Of a stretch of 64,000 nt of DNA, positions 1 to 8,811 are shown piece after piece. This DNA comes from Actinomadura barringtoniae. GTDB lineage: Bacteria; Actinomycetota; Actinomycetes; Streptosporangiales; Streptosporangiaceae. The position numbers and the translations under genes were made by a program. How positions within the stretch are numbered: position 1 is the first letter of the stretch; each line of letters starts with the position of its first letter. The DNA is taken from positions 62,001 to 126,000 of the forward strand of contig NZ_JAGEOJ010000025.1 in NCBI RefSeq assembly GCF_017573505.1, read 5' to 3'. Below the pieces are notes generated by a model. That model was not told where the DNA came from and searched no databases. It was given only the letters and a program-made list of their open reading frames with translations.

Positions 1-233
1 GCCTTGTCCATGGCCCGCAGCAGTTCCGTGGTCACCAGGCTGTTCTCGCCGCCGGGCTTCCAGATGCCTTCGAACAGGCGGCTCACCGCCTCCAGGTGCT
101 CCAGGGCGTTGATCGGCCGTACCTGGCAACCGGCCGCCTCGGACGCCGCGTCGGCGGCGGCGAGTGCGTCGGCGACGAGCCGTTCGTCGATGCCGGGTGC
201 GGGCTGGGTCACGGCGGCGGAAGAGTCGGTCAT
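1..233 (-). CDS. GNAT-like acetyltransferase, N-terminal part, cut by the window edge
   Basis: The reading frame starts with ATG at 233 and runs off the left edge, so only about 77 residues are visible. They begin MTDSSAAVTQPAPG and continue with a stretch containing CQVRPINALEHLEAVSRLFEGIW. That alternation of a short charged lead and a 'L.AVSRLF..IW' helix is typical of the first strand and helix of actinobacterial GNAT proteins, but the acetyl-CoA loop lies outside the window, so the family call is an inference. The ATG overlaps the stop of the upstream M20 peptidase gene by four bases (ATGA), so it is probably the last visible member of the peptide-transport operon. It could modify amino groups of imported peptides or of a self-made product; nothing visible decides this. 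Confidence 0.6.
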   Translation of the reverse strand, partial: MTDSSAAVTQPAPGIDERLVADALAAADAASEAAGCQVRPINALEHLEAVSRLFEGIWKPGGENSLVTTELLRAMDK

Positions 234-1396
234 CGTCGTTCGCCCCCGGAGAGTAGGTCGCCGAGCAGCGCCGCCAGCAATGCCGTACGGCGCGGAAGCT
301 CGTCGATCAGGACATGCTCGTGATCGGCGTGCGCCCCGCCGCCCACCGCGCCGAGGCCGTCCAGGGTCGGAGTGCCCACGCCCGCGGTGAAGTTGCCGTC
401 CGAGGCCCCGCCCACGGCGGCGGCCGTCAGCGGGCCGATCCCGAGCCGTTCGGCCAGGCCCTGCGCGCGGGCGTAGAGCTCCTCCGAAGCCGCGCGTTGC
501 AGGGGTGGTCGGTTGGAACCCCCGGTCACCTCTACCTCCGCGCCTTCCAGAACCGGCTTCAGCGCCCGCATGTCCGCGTCCACCCGTGACTGCTCGGCGG
601 CGTCGCGTACGCGCACGTCAACGGCAAAATGCCCCTCCGCGGGGACGGTGTTGGAGGTGGTCCCGGCGGCCAGCAGGGTCGGTGTGACCGAGGTCCCGGC
701 ACTCGCATCGCCGAGATCGGCGACCGCGAGCATCTGATGCGCGGCCTCCAGCCCGGCGTTCACGCCGCGCTCCGGTTCGAGCCCGGCGTGCGCGGCCCGC
801 CCGCGCACCCGCACCTCGTACCGCGACACGCCCTTGCGTTCGGTCTTCAATGCCCCGCCTTCCGCGGACGCCTCCAGCACGAGCGCGGCGGCACAGCCCG
901 CAGCCTCGTCCTCGATCAGCCGCCTGGAGGACGGCGAGCCGAGCTCCTCGTCACCGGTCACCAGCAACGTCACGCCGGTCGACAACCCGGCCAGAGCGTG
1001 GAACGCCATCGCCAGGCCCGCCTTCATGTCGAAACAGCCGGGGCCGCGCAGCACCCCGTCGCGTACCTCGAACGGGTGGGTCGCCAGCGAGCCGAGCGGC
1101 CACACCGTGTCGTGATGGCCGAGCACCAGCACGCGGCGCGGGCCGTCGCCGAGACGCCAGCGCAGGTGGGTACGGCCGTCAAGGACGATCAGCTCCGGTT
1201 CGACGCCGAGCCGTGCCGTGCCCATCGCGGCAACGACCTCGGCGCTGTGCGCGACGGCGGCGAGGTCGGCCGACGGTGACTCGGTCCGGACCAGCCGTTC
1301 GATGTCGCCGACGATGGCGGGCAGCTCGGCCTGGAACCGGCCGACGCCGACCTGTTCGTGCGCCATGTCTTCGTGCGCCCTGTCTTCGTACGCCAC
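230..1396 (-). CDS. M20 family metallopeptidase
   Basis: About 388 residues, the usual length for M20 (ArgE/DapE/carboxypeptidase G2-like) zinc peptidases. Visible motifs in order: a GHHDTVWP segment carrying the first metal ligand, GPGCFDMKAG (bridging aspartate), TGDEELGS (catalytic and metal-binding glutamates), a dimerisation lid with GRAAHAG, and a C-terminal GGAHADHE carrying the last histidine ligand. All expected ligands are present, so the enzyme should be active, removing amino acids from peptides or acylated amino acids in the cytosol. The longest frame starts with GTG at 1396, one base after the preceding stop; an ATG at 1366 within the repeat-like 'RAHEDMAHEQ' is an alternative. 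It sits downstream of a peptide ABC transporter and a peptidase fusion, which fits processing of imported peptides. Confidence 0.9.
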   Translation of the reverse strand: MAYEDRAHEDMAHEQVGVGRFQAELPAIVGDIERLVRTESPSADLAAVAHSAEVVAAMGTARLGVEPELIVLDGRTHLRWRLGDGPRRVLVLGHHDTVWPLGSLATHPFEVRDGVLRGPGCFDMKAGLAMAFHALAGLSTGVTLLVTGDEELGSPSSRRLIEDEAAGCAAALVLEASAEGGALKTERKGVSRYEVRVRGRAAHAGLEPERGVNAGLEAAHQMLAVADLGDASAGTSVTPTLLAAGTTSNTVPAEGHFAVDVRVRDAAEQSRVDADMRALKPVLEGAEVEVTGGSNRPPLQRAASEELYARAQGLAERLGIGPLTAAAVGGASDGNFTAGVGTPTLDGLGAVGGGAHADHEHVLIDELPRRTALLAALLGDLLSGGERR

Positions 1397-1397
1397 G

Positions 1398-4300
1398 TCA
1401 GGACACCTTCGGGGTCGCGCGCACGCCGAAGTGCACGTAGGGCTCGCCCGTCGGCAACGCGTAGAACGTCACCGGCATCCACGAGACGCCGCCCGGCGGC
1501 CGGACGACGAACAGGTCGTCGGCGACCGGCACCAGGTCGAACTCCTGAACGGGGTCGGGGACCATGGCGGCGAGCGGCCCGGTCATCGTCTGCCGCAGCC
1601 TCGGCCCCTCCTCGCCCTCGCCTGGCAGGATCTCGATCCGCGCTCCGGCGCGTTCATAGGTGCCCAGGTGGCCGTCGAGATCCACCTCCACGGGGACCTC
1701 CGGCGGCGCGAGCGGCTCGGGCATCGTGACCCCGGCGAGCTCGGCGAAGATCTCCCGGAACAGGTCCACGTACAGGTCGTGGGCGTTCCCGCCGTTGGTG
1801 AGCAGCGTGACGGCCAGATCGTGCTCGGGCAGTACGCGCAGGAACGCCGATTGGCCGAGCGTGTTACCGTCATGCCCGATCAGCCGGTGCCCGTTCCAGC
1901 CGAAACGGATCCAGCCGAGCCCCCACGAGTCGCCGAGGGAGTGCACGTCGGGCAGGTCCACGTGCTTGGCCGCCATCGCGCTCGCCGACCCCGCCGACAG
2001 CACGCGCGTACCGTCCGCTGCGACGCCCCCGGCCAGGTGCATGCGCGCGAACGCCAGCACGTCGGCCGCCGACGCGGTGATCAGCCCGGCCGGTCCGGAG
2101 GAACGAGGCAGACCCCAGGCCGGAGCCGGGACCGGGTCTTCCTCGCCCTGCGCGATATGGCCCATCGCGGCGCGAAAACGCAGGGCCTCCTCGGGCAGCG
2201 TGGTCGTGTGCGTCAGGCTCAGGCACGCGCCCAGCCGTTCCTGCAGAGCGCGGTCCCAGCTCATGCCCGTGAGCTTCTCGATGACCCGCCCGGCCAGCAC
2301 GAACCCCGAGTTGCAGTACGAGAACGTCGCGCCGAGCGGATGGTTCTGCGGCACCTCGTCGAGCTGCTCGACGTAGCGTTCCAGGCAGTCGTCGCCCCGG
2401 CCGGTGTCGGTGAACACGTCGCCGTCCACGCCACTGGTGTGGGTGAGCAGGTGCCGCATGGTCACCTTCTTGGCGATGTCCGGATCCGACAGCCGCAGCG
2501 TCGGAAGGACATCGATGATCGGCGCGTCGAGGTCCAGGAGCCCCTCGTCGACCAGCTGCATCACCAGCGTCGCGGTCCAGACCTTGGTGATCGATCCGAT
2601 CTGGTAGAGCGAGTCCTCGGTGGTCTCGACGCCGGTGGCCTTGTTGAGCACGCCGTAGGCCGCCTGAGCGACGTCGTCGCCGTGCGAGATGCCGAGGACG
2701 GCGCCGGGCACGCGGTGGCGTTCGGCCAGCTCGGCGAGCCGGCGCCGCCAGTGCCCGGCGTCCAGCGCGACGGGCCGTACGGGACGTCCGGGCTCGGGCG
2801 CGTAGCGCTCCACCCAGTCGACGACGCGGCGGGACAGGTCGACGCGATGCGAGGGAACGCCGTCGAGGAGGAAGAGGTGGGATCCGCCCGGGTAGAGCAC
2901 CAGCCGGGTCGGCACGCCTCGTTCGCGCAGGGCGGTGAACCACTGCTCTGCCTGCCCGACCGGACAGCGCTCGTCGGCGCCGCCGTGCAGGATCAGCGTC
3001 GGCGTGCGGACGTTCTCCACCCGGGAGTACGGGGAGAGCGCCGCGTAGCGGGCGCGGTCCTGCCACGGCGGCCCGCCCAGCTCACCGAAGCCCAGGAAAT
3101 GGGCCTCGTCGGACGTGCCCGCCATGCTGGTCAGGTCGGACACCACCCCGCCCGCGACGGCCGCGGCGAACCTGTCGTCGTGGCCGGTCAGGTAGCAGGT
3201 CATGAAGCCGCCGTAGCTGTACCCGGCGAGCGCCAGCCGCTGCGGATCGGCGATGCCCTCGGCGACCAGATCGTCCAGTGGCTCCAGCAGGTCACCGGCG
3301 TCGGCCGCGCCCCACGCGCCGCGCACACCGGTGAAGAACGCCTCGCCATAGCCGTCGCTGCCGCGCGGGTTGAGCAGCAGTATCGACCAGCCGCGTGCGA
3401 CCAGCGCCTGGTGGTAGAGGTGCGCCGCGTCGGCCGAACCGTTCCAGGCGTTGTGCGGGCCGCCGTGGACGTCGAGCAGCAGCGGGGCCAGGCCGGACTG
3501 GGCCGGGTCGCGCAGCAGCCAGCCGTGCACGGTGGCGCCGTCGGAGACGGAGAACTCCCGCTCCTGCGCGGTGAAGAGCTCGACGTCTGTTAGGACCGCG
3601 CCGTGCTCGGTGAGCACCCGCTCGTCGCCCGTGGTGAGATCGACCGTCGCGATCTCGCCGTACGAGGTGGGGGAGGACAGCACGATCGCGGCCGTGGTGT
3701 TGTCGACGGACATGCCGGAGACCACGCGGTCGGCGCCGCCGGCCAGCAGTCGCGGTTCGGCCTCGCCGTCGATCGCGTAGAGGTGGGTGCAGCCGCGGTC
3801 GCGCAAGCAGAAGACGATCGTGTTCCCGTCGCCCGCCAGCTGAGGCAGCGCGCCCGGGTAGCCGGGGCCGCCGGGCATCACGTTGCGGTCGGTCGCGGCG
3901 GTGAGGTCGACCGGCTCCGCCGCGGCCGCGCCGCCGTCCAGCGGAACGCGCAGCAGGCTCATGTGGCCGACCTCGGTGTCCTGGCGGCCGACGACCAGCA
4001 GGGCGGTGCCGTCGTGGGTCCAGCCGACGGTGAACGCCATGCCCGTACCGCTGCTGATCTGGCGCGGCACGGCTCCCGGCGTCGTGGCGTTCACGACGTA
4101 GGCGGCGGAACGCATCGTCAGGTCGGCATCGGGGCCGTGCGCTGCGGGGAACGCGAGGTCGCGGCCGTCGGGCGACCACGCGGGGCCGCCCGCGTGATCG
4201 TCGCCGTGCGTGACCTGCCGGACCGTACGGCCGTCGAGGTCCAGAACGTGCACCTGACCGCGCACCGAGTCGAGCAGCCCTTGCCCGTCGACCTTGTAGC

Positions 4301-4811
4301 CGAGCCGGTCCGCCACGATCGGGGATCCTTCGGGCCGCCGGCGCTTCTCGCCGTCCCCGCCGTCCCCGCCGTCCCCGCCGTCCCCGCCGTCCTCGCCGTC
4401 CCCGCCGTCGTTGTCGCGAGGGGCCGTGAAGGCGATGGCGGTGCTGTCCGGGCTCCACACAGGGGCGCCCGCGCCGAGCGGCAGGTCCGTCACCTGCTCG
4501 GCCTCGCCGCCGTCCGCGGGCAGCAGCCACAGCTGAGCCGGGCCGCCACCGCCGCGCAGGAACGCGATCCACCGGCCGTCCGGCGACCAGGCGGGGGCCG
4601 TGTCCGCCGGGCCGTTCGTGAGGCGCCGTGCCGCTCCGCCGTCTCCGCCGTCCTTGCTTGTTGGGACGGTCCACAGGGAGCGGTGGTCGCGGTCGTTCTC
4701 GCGATCGGCGGTGCGCAGCACGTACACGACGCGCGAGCCGTCCGGGGCCAGGGACGGCTGCTCCGGCAGCGCGATGTCGTAAAGGTCTTCGATGCCCATG
4801 CGTCGCGTCAC
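1398..4811 (-). CDS. Fusion of S9 prolyl oligopeptidase-like peptidase and serine beta-lactamase-like hydrolase
   Basis: About 1137 residues. The N-terminal two thirds is an S9 peptidase: WD40-like propeller repeats with 'SPDG' turns, then an alpha/beta hydrolase with nucleophile motif GYSYGGF (near residue 531), acid in HGGADERCP and histidine in GGSHLF. The C-terminal third is a beta-lactamase/CubicO-type serine hydrolase with SITK (S-x-x-K, near 739), YCN (Y-x-N, near 833) and a GHDGNT segment in the HxG position. No stop or frameshift separates the halves; they are joined by 'VERYAPEPGRP', so this is one polypeptide. GTG at 4811 is preferred because it overlaps the upstream stop (GTGA) and has GAGGAG about ten bases upstream; ATG 4799 is the alternative. 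No signal peptide is visible, so it is probably cytosolic and acts on peptides imported by the ABC transporter encoded upstream. An acidic Gly/Asp insert lies near residues 135-155. Confidence 0.85.
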   Translation of the reverse strand: MTRRMGIEDLYDIALPEQPSLAPDGSRVVYVLRTADRENDRDHRSLWTVPTSKDGGDGGAARRLTNGPADTAPAWSPDGRWIAFLRGGGGPAQLWLLPADGGEAEQVTDLPLGAGAPVWSPDSTAIAFTAPRDNDGGDGEDGGDGGDGGDGGDGEKRRRPEGSPIVADRLGYKVDGQGLLDSVRGQVHVLDLDGRTVRQVTHGDDHAGGPAWSPDGRDLAFPAAHGPDADLTMRSAAYVVNATTPGAVPRQISSGTGMAFTVGWTHDGTALLVVGRQDTEVGHMSLLRVPLDGGAAAAEPVDLTAATDRNVMPGGPGYPGALPQLAGDGNTIVFCLRDRGCTHLYAIDGEAEPRLLAGGADRVVSGMSVDNTTAAIVLSSPTSYGEIATVDLTTGDERVLTEHGAVLTDVELFTAQEREFSVSDGATVHGWLLRDPAQSGLAPLLLDVHGGPHNAWNGSADAAHLYHQALVARGWSILLLNPRGSDGYGEAFFTGVRGAWGAADAGDLLEPLDDLVAEGIADPQRLALAGYSYGGFMTCYLTGHDDRFAAAVAGGVVSDLTSMAGTSDEAHFLGFGELGGPPWQDRARYAALSPYSRVENVRTPTLILHGGADERCPVGQAEQWFTALRERGVPTRLVLYPGGSHLFLLDGVPSHRVDLSRRVVDWVERYAPEPGRPVRPVALDAGHWRRRLAELAERHRVPGAVLGISHGDDVAQAAYGVLNKATGVETTEDSLYQIGSITKVWTATLVMQLVDEGLLDLDAPIIDVLPTLRLSDPDIAKKVTMRHLLTHTSGVDGDVFTDTGRGDDCLERYVEQLDEVPQNHPLGATFSYCNSGFVLAGRVIEKLTGMSWDRALQERLGACLSLTHTTTLPEEALRFRAAMGHIAQGEEDPVPAPAWGLPRSSGPAGLITASAADVLAFARMHLAGGVAADGTRVLSAGSASAMAAKHVDLPDVHSLGDSWGLGWIRFGWNGHRLIGHDGNTLGQSAFLRVLPEHDLAVTLLTNGGNAHDLYVDLFREIFAELAGVTMPEPLAPPEVPVEVDLDGHLGTYERAGARIEILPGEGEEGPRLRQTMTGPLAAMVPDPVQEFDLVPVADDLFVVRPPGGVSWMPVTFYALPTGEPYVHFGVRATPKVS
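4351..4404. repeat. 9-bp tandem repeat encoding Gly-Gly-Asp
   Basis: Six units of the nonamer CCGTCCCCG, one with a single change, lie inside the peptidase fusion gene. On the coding strand they read as repeated Gly-Gly-Asp and keep the frame, lengthening an acidic loop of the propeller. Such arrays change length easily by replication slippage. Confidence 0.85.
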
Positions 4812-5794
4812 GATGCGCTGTCTCCTCGTGGGTGTCGGGACGGAAGATCCGCGGCGAAGTGGCAGGCGGATCGGTGCGGTCGCGAGGCGGCGTCCTCGGC
4901 CGGATCGCTGGTGCGGCAGATGGTGCGGTCGCTGTGGACCATCGGCCCGGCGGGGCAGCGCGGGTGATAGCCGCAGCCGGGCGGCGGATGATGAGGATCT
5001 GCGGCTTCGGCTACCGGGGCCGGGTCCGCTGTGGGCGGACCGCTGTCCCGTCCGGGCACGGCCGCGAGCAGGTCGCGGGTGTACGGGTGGCGCGGGTCGG
5101 CGAGGACCTCTTCGGTACGGCCCGCCTCGACGATCCTGCCGAGGTACATCACGGCGATGTGGTCGCTGAGGTAGCGGACGACGGCCAGGTTGTGCGAGAT
5201 GAACAGCATCGACAGCCGAAGCCGCCGTTGCGTCTCGCGGACCAGATTGAGCACGGCGCCCTGAACGGAGGCGTCGAGGGCCGAGGTGATCTCGTCGGCG
5301 ATGACGACCTCCGGCCGCCCGGCGAGGGCCCTGGCGAGCGCGATCCGCTGGCGCTGCCCGCCGGACAGCTCTCCGGGCAGCAGTGCCGCGCTGCCCGGAT
5401 CCAGGTTGACCTGCTCCAGCAGGCGAGCCACCTCGGCTCGCCGCTCGGACCTGCTGCTCCGGCCACCTTCGCGGGGCATCGCCTCGGCGATCGAGTCCCC
5501 GACGCTCATCCGTGGATCGAGTGAGGAGTACGGGTCCTGGAAGACCATCTGCAGGGGGCGTTCCCGGCGCCGCAGCCGCCGTACGTCCGTTCCGCCGAGC
5601 ATGATGCGGCCCGAGCTGAGCGGGGCGAGGCCGACCGCGGCGCGGGCCAGGGTCGACTTGCCCGAGCCCGATTCCCCGACCAGCCCGACCACCTCGCCCG
5701 ACGGCACGACCAGGTCGGCGTGGTTCACGGCGGTGAGGCCGTGGCGGCGGTGGCCGTAGTGCACGCTCACCGACTCGAAGACCAGGTCGCTCAT
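4808..5794 (-). CDS. Oligopeptide ABC transporter ATP-binding protein (DppF/OppF type)
   Basis: 328 residues. Walker A GESGSGKST, Q-loop VFQDPYSSLDPRM, signature LSGGQRQRIALARALA and Walker B EVVIADEITSALD are intact, followed by the H-loop (LFISHNLAVV). The C-terminus has the oligopeptide/dipeptide transporter extension with HPYTRDLLAAVP and a CGYHPRCPAG cysteine motif. It powers peptide import together with the ATPase domain fused to the second permease. ATG 5794 overlaps the stop of the fused gene by four bases, and its own stop overlaps the GTG of the peptidase fusion, indicating translational coupling along the operon. The exact substrate cannot be read from the sequence. Confidence 0.93.
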   Translation of the reverse strand: MSDLVFESVSVHYGHRRHGLTAVNHADLVVPSGEVVGLVGESGSGKSTLARAAVGLAPLSSGRIMLGGTDVRRLRRRERPLQMVFQDPYSSLDPRMSVGDSIAEAMPREGGRSSRSERRAEVARLLEQVNLDPGSAALLPGELSGGQRQRIALARALAGRPEVVIADEITSALDASVQGAVLNLVRETQRRLRLSMLFISHNLAVVRYLSDHIAVMYLGRIVEAGRTEEVLADPRHPYTRDLLAAVPGRDSGPPTADPAPVAEAADPHHPPPGCGYHPRCPAGPMVHSDRTICRTSDPAEDAASRPHRSACHFAADLPSRHPRGDSAS

Positions 5795-7791
5795 GCCGTT
5801 CCTCCTGCAACCGTGCCGCCCGCGCGGGCCTCATCGGCCAGCGCCGTCTCTTCGGTGATCGTGACCGGGTTCCAGCATGCGACCCGGTGGCCGTTTCCCT
5901 GCGTGACCGGCTCCGGGTCCGTCTCGCGGCAACGTTCCTCCGCCCGAGGGCAGCGCGGGGCGAACGCGCAGCCCGCCGGAACGCGGTCCGGCGTCGGCGG
6001 GCGGCCGGGAATCGTGGCGAGCGGCCGGTCCAGATCGGTGTCCAGGTCCGGAACGGCGGCCAGCAGCGCCCGCGTGTAGGGGTGGCGGGCGTTGTCGTAG
6101 AGGCCCTCGGCGGGCAGTTCCTCGACGATCCGCCCGGCGTACATCACCAGGACCCGGTCGCAGTTCTGGGCGATCACCGTGACGTCGTGGCTGATCAGCA
6201 GGACGGCGGCGTCCGCGTTCGCGCGCACCTCGGCGAGCAGGCGCAGCACCTGCCGCTGAACGGTCACGTCGAGCGCGGTCGTCGGCTCGTCCGCGACGAT
6301 CAGCTTGGGCTCGCCCATCAGCCCCATGCCGATCATCGCGCGCTGCCGCATGCCGCCGGAGAACTCGTGCGGGTACTGCCTGGCGCGGCGTCCGGGAGCG
6401 GGCACCCAGACGGCGCGCAGCCGGTCCACGGCCCGCGCGAACGCCGCGCGACGCGGCAGGTCCCGGTGCTGTTCGGCGACCTCGGCGAGCTGCCGGCCGA
6501 CGCTTTTGACTGGGTTGAACGAGGTCATCGGGTCCTGGAAGACCATGGCCAGCGAGGTGCCGAGCAGCGCGCGCAACTCTCGTTCGGGCGTGTGCAGCAG
6601 CGGCGTGCCGGTGAAGTCCAGCCGGTCGGCGGTCACCCGGCCCGGCGACTCGATCAGCCGGGAGACGGCCATCGCGGTCAGGCTCTTGCCCGAGCCGGAC
6701 TCGCCCACGACGCCGACCGCCTCGCCCGCCCGCACGGAGAAGCTGATCCCGCGTACAGGCGTAGTCCGGCCCGAACGGCCGGGGAACGCCACCCGGAGAT
6801 TCTCGACCGCCAGCACCGGCTCATTCCCGTCACGTGCGTCCGTCACGGTGTCCGGCTTTTGCGTGGGTGGTGGCGGAACGCGGCGGGAAGCGCCGCCGAT
6901 CCGGGGCGAGAGGGTGCGCAACCCGAGCACGGCCGCGGCGGCCTCGCCGAAGAGGTTGAACGCCAGGCCGGTGATGACCACGGCCGCGCAGGGGGCCAGC
7001 GCAGGCCCCGGAGTCATGTAGATGCGGTCGAGGCCCTCGCCGAGGAGGCGGCCCCAGTCGTAGTCGGGCGCCTGTACGCCGAGGCCCAGGAACGAGAGCC
7101 CCGCGAAGGCCAGCAGCGACGTACCGGCGGCGATGGTGGCGTTGACGGCCAGTGGCTCCGCGACGTTCGGCAGGATGTGGCGGACCAGCAGGCGCATCCG
7201 GCCGACGCCCGCGACCCGCGCCGCCGCCACGTAGTCCTTGCCCGCCACCCCGGCGGCCAGCGTCTGCGTGAGCCGCGCGAACGACGGCGCCATCGCGAGC
7301 CCGATCGCTGCCACGGCCCCAGTCGTACCCACCCCGAAGATCACCGCGAAGAACAGCGCCAGCAGGAGCCCGGGGAACGCGACCGCGACGTTCACCCCGG
7401 CCGTGACCAGCCGTCCGGCCCGGCGCGGCAGTACGGAGGGCGCCGCGCCCAGCACCACGCCCAGGCTCACGCCGATCGCGGTGGCCGTCACCGCCAGCAG
7501 CAGGGACAGGCGGGTGGCTACCAGAACGCGGTAGAAGACGTCGCGGCCCAGGCTGTCGGTGCCCAGCAGATGGGTGTCGGACGGGCCCTGAAGGATCGCG
7601 CCGGTGTCGACGGCGGACGCCTTGTCTCCCCACAGGATCGGCGCCAGGATCGCCAGGGCCGCCACCACGAGCAGCAACACTCCGGCGCAGGCGCCCACGG
7701 GCGTACGAGCGACCGCGATCCACCTGGCTCCGCGCTTGGTACTGGTCCTGGCCTTGGTGTCGGCCTGCGCGTTGGCCTTGGCGTTGGCCAT
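5791..7791 (-). CDS. Fused peptide ABC transporter permease (DppC type) and ATPase (DppD type)
   Basis: About 666 residues. Residues 1-300 form a DppC-like permease: a charged lead, several hydrophobic helices and the coupling segment AARVAGVGRMRLLVRHILPN (EAA loop). A short proline-rich linker leads into an ATPase with Walker A GESGSGKSLT, Q-loop VFQDPMTSFNP, signature FSGGMRQRAMIGMGL, Walker B KLIVADEPTTALD, and the C-terminal peptide-transporter extension with HPYTRALLAAVP and CAFAPRCPRAEERC. Such permease-ATPase fusions occur in actinobacteria. The start ATG 7791 overlaps the stop of the upstream permease (TGATG). The gene pairs with a DppB-type permease and a separate DppF-type ATPase, giving a full importer with one fused subunit. 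Confidence 0.92.
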   Translation of the reverse strand: MANAKANAQADTKARTSTKRGARWIAVARTPVGACAGVLLLVVAALAILAPILWGDKASAVDTGAILQGPSDTHLLGTDSLGRDVFYRVLVATRLSLLLAVTATAIGVSLGVVLGAAPSVLPRRAGRLVTAGVNVAVAFPGLLLALFFAVIFGVGTTGAVAAIGLAMAPSFARLTQTLAAGVAGKDYVAAARVAGVGRMRLLVRHILPNVAEPLAVNATIAAGTSLLAFAGLSFLGLGVQAPDYDWGRLLGEGLDRIYMTPGPALAPCAAVVITGLAFNLFGEAAAAVLGLRTLSPRIGGASRRVPPPPTQKPDTVTDARDGNEPVLAVENLRVAFPGRSGRTTPVRGISFSVRAGEAVGVVGESGSGKSLTAMAVSRLIESPGRVTADRLDFTGTPLLHTPERELRALLGTSLAMVFQDPMTSFNPVKSVGRQLAEVAEQHRDLPRRAAFARAVDRLRAVWVPAPGRRARQYPHEFSGGMRQRAMIGMGLMGEPKLIVADEPTTALDVTVQRQVLRLLAEVRANADAAVLLISHDVTVIAQNCDRVLVMYAGRIVEELPAEGLYDNARHPYTRALLAAVPDLDTDLDRPLATIPGRPPTPDRVPAGCAFAPRCPRAEERCRETDPEPVTQGNGHRVACWNPVTITEETALADEARAGGTVAGGTA

Positions 7792-8801
7792 CAGTCCTCC
7801 CTGATCGTGGATCGCGGGTCGAGCACCGCAAGCAGCACGTCGACCAGGAGGTTCACCGCCAGCACGCCGACGCCGTAGACGAGGACGACGCCCTGTACGA
7901 CCGGGTAGTCCTTCTGCCGGATGGACTGCACGATCGTCGATCCGAGTCCGGGCCAGGCGAAAACGTTCTCGACCAGCACTGTCCCGGCGACCAGCGCCGA
8001 GAGCAGCAGTCCGCCGACGGTGAGCGTCGCGGTCAGGGCGTTCGGCAGCGCGTGCCGCATGTAGATCAGCCGCGCGGGCAGCCGCTTCGCGCGGGCCGTG
8101 CGCACGTAGTCGTCGCCCAGCACCGAGAGCATCTCCACCCGTCCGATCCGGGCGAGGACCGCCGCGGGCCCTGCCGCCAGAGCCAGTACGGGCAGGACGT
8201 ACGAGCCGGGTCCGCCGCGACCCGCGACCGGGAACCACGCCAGCCGTACCGCGAACACGTACGTCAGCAGCACGGCCAGCAGGAACTCCGGGATGGCCGC
8301 CAGCAGCACGCTCGAGGAGGTGAACGCGAGCTCGGCGCCGCGCCTGCGGCCGCCGCGCGTCAAAGCGGCCATCACCGTTCCCAGCGGGATCGCCACCCCG
8401 AGCGCCACGACGAAGGCCAGCACGGCCAGTTGCAACGTTCCCGGCAGCCGGTCGCCGATGACCTGCGACACCGGCAGATCGCTGATCGTGGACGTTCCGA
8501 GGTCACCGGTGAACAGGCGCCCGAGGTAGCGCAGATACTGCTCCCACAGCGGGAGGTTGAGCCCGAGCGCCTCCCGCCGCGCCGCCACCATCTGCTCCGG
8601 TGCGGTCGGCCCGAGCGCCGCGCGCACCGGATCACCCGGCATCAGATGGATCATCAGGAACGCGGCCGTGACGAGCAGCAGCAACGAGGCCACGAACCGC
8701 CCGGCCCGCCGTACCCCGAACCGACCCCAGCGACCGCCCGGCACCCCGCCGCGCATGCGGGTCACCGGCTGCCGTTCGCCCACCCCGATCGCCGACATCA
8801 C
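7791..8801 (-). CDS. Oligopeptide ABC transporter permease (DppB/OppB type)
   Basis: 336 residues. One N-terminal hydrophobic helix (RFVASLLLLVTAAFLMIHLMPGD) with the DppB-typical 'MPGDPVRAALGP' motif, then a periplasmic segment and five more membrane helices with the coupling loop RTARAKRLPARLIYMRHALPN. The family, length and position next to a binding protein identify the first permease subunit of a peptide importer. Two ATG codons stand at the start (8801 and 8798); the choice does not matter for function. Its stop is shared with the start of the fused permease-ATPase gene, so the two are translationally coupled. Confidence 0.92.
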   Translation of the reverse strand: MMSAIGVGERQPVTRMRGGVPGGRWGRFGVRRAGRFVASLLLLVTAAFLMIHLMPGDPVRAALGPTAPEQMVAARREALGLNLPLWEQYLRYLGRLFTGDLGTSTISDLPVSQVIGDRLPGTLQLAVLAFVVALGVAIPLGTVMAALTRGGRRRGAELAFTSSSVLLAAIPEFLLAVLLTYVFAVRLAWFPVAGRGGPGSYVLPVLALAAGPAAVLARIGRVEMLSVLGDDYVRTARAKRLPARLIYMRHALPNALTATLTVGGLLLSALVAGTVLVENVFAWPGLGSTIVQSIRQKDYPVVQGVVLVYGVGVLAVNLLVDVLLAVLDPRSTIRED

Positions 8802-8811
8802 GTTCCTCCCG

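Noticed and set aside
1218..3593. Long plus-strand frame opposite the peptidase fusion
   Set aside because: It is the mirror of a gene with clear catalytic motifs; Arg/Gly/His-rich composition and lack of motifs mark it as a GC-driven shadow.
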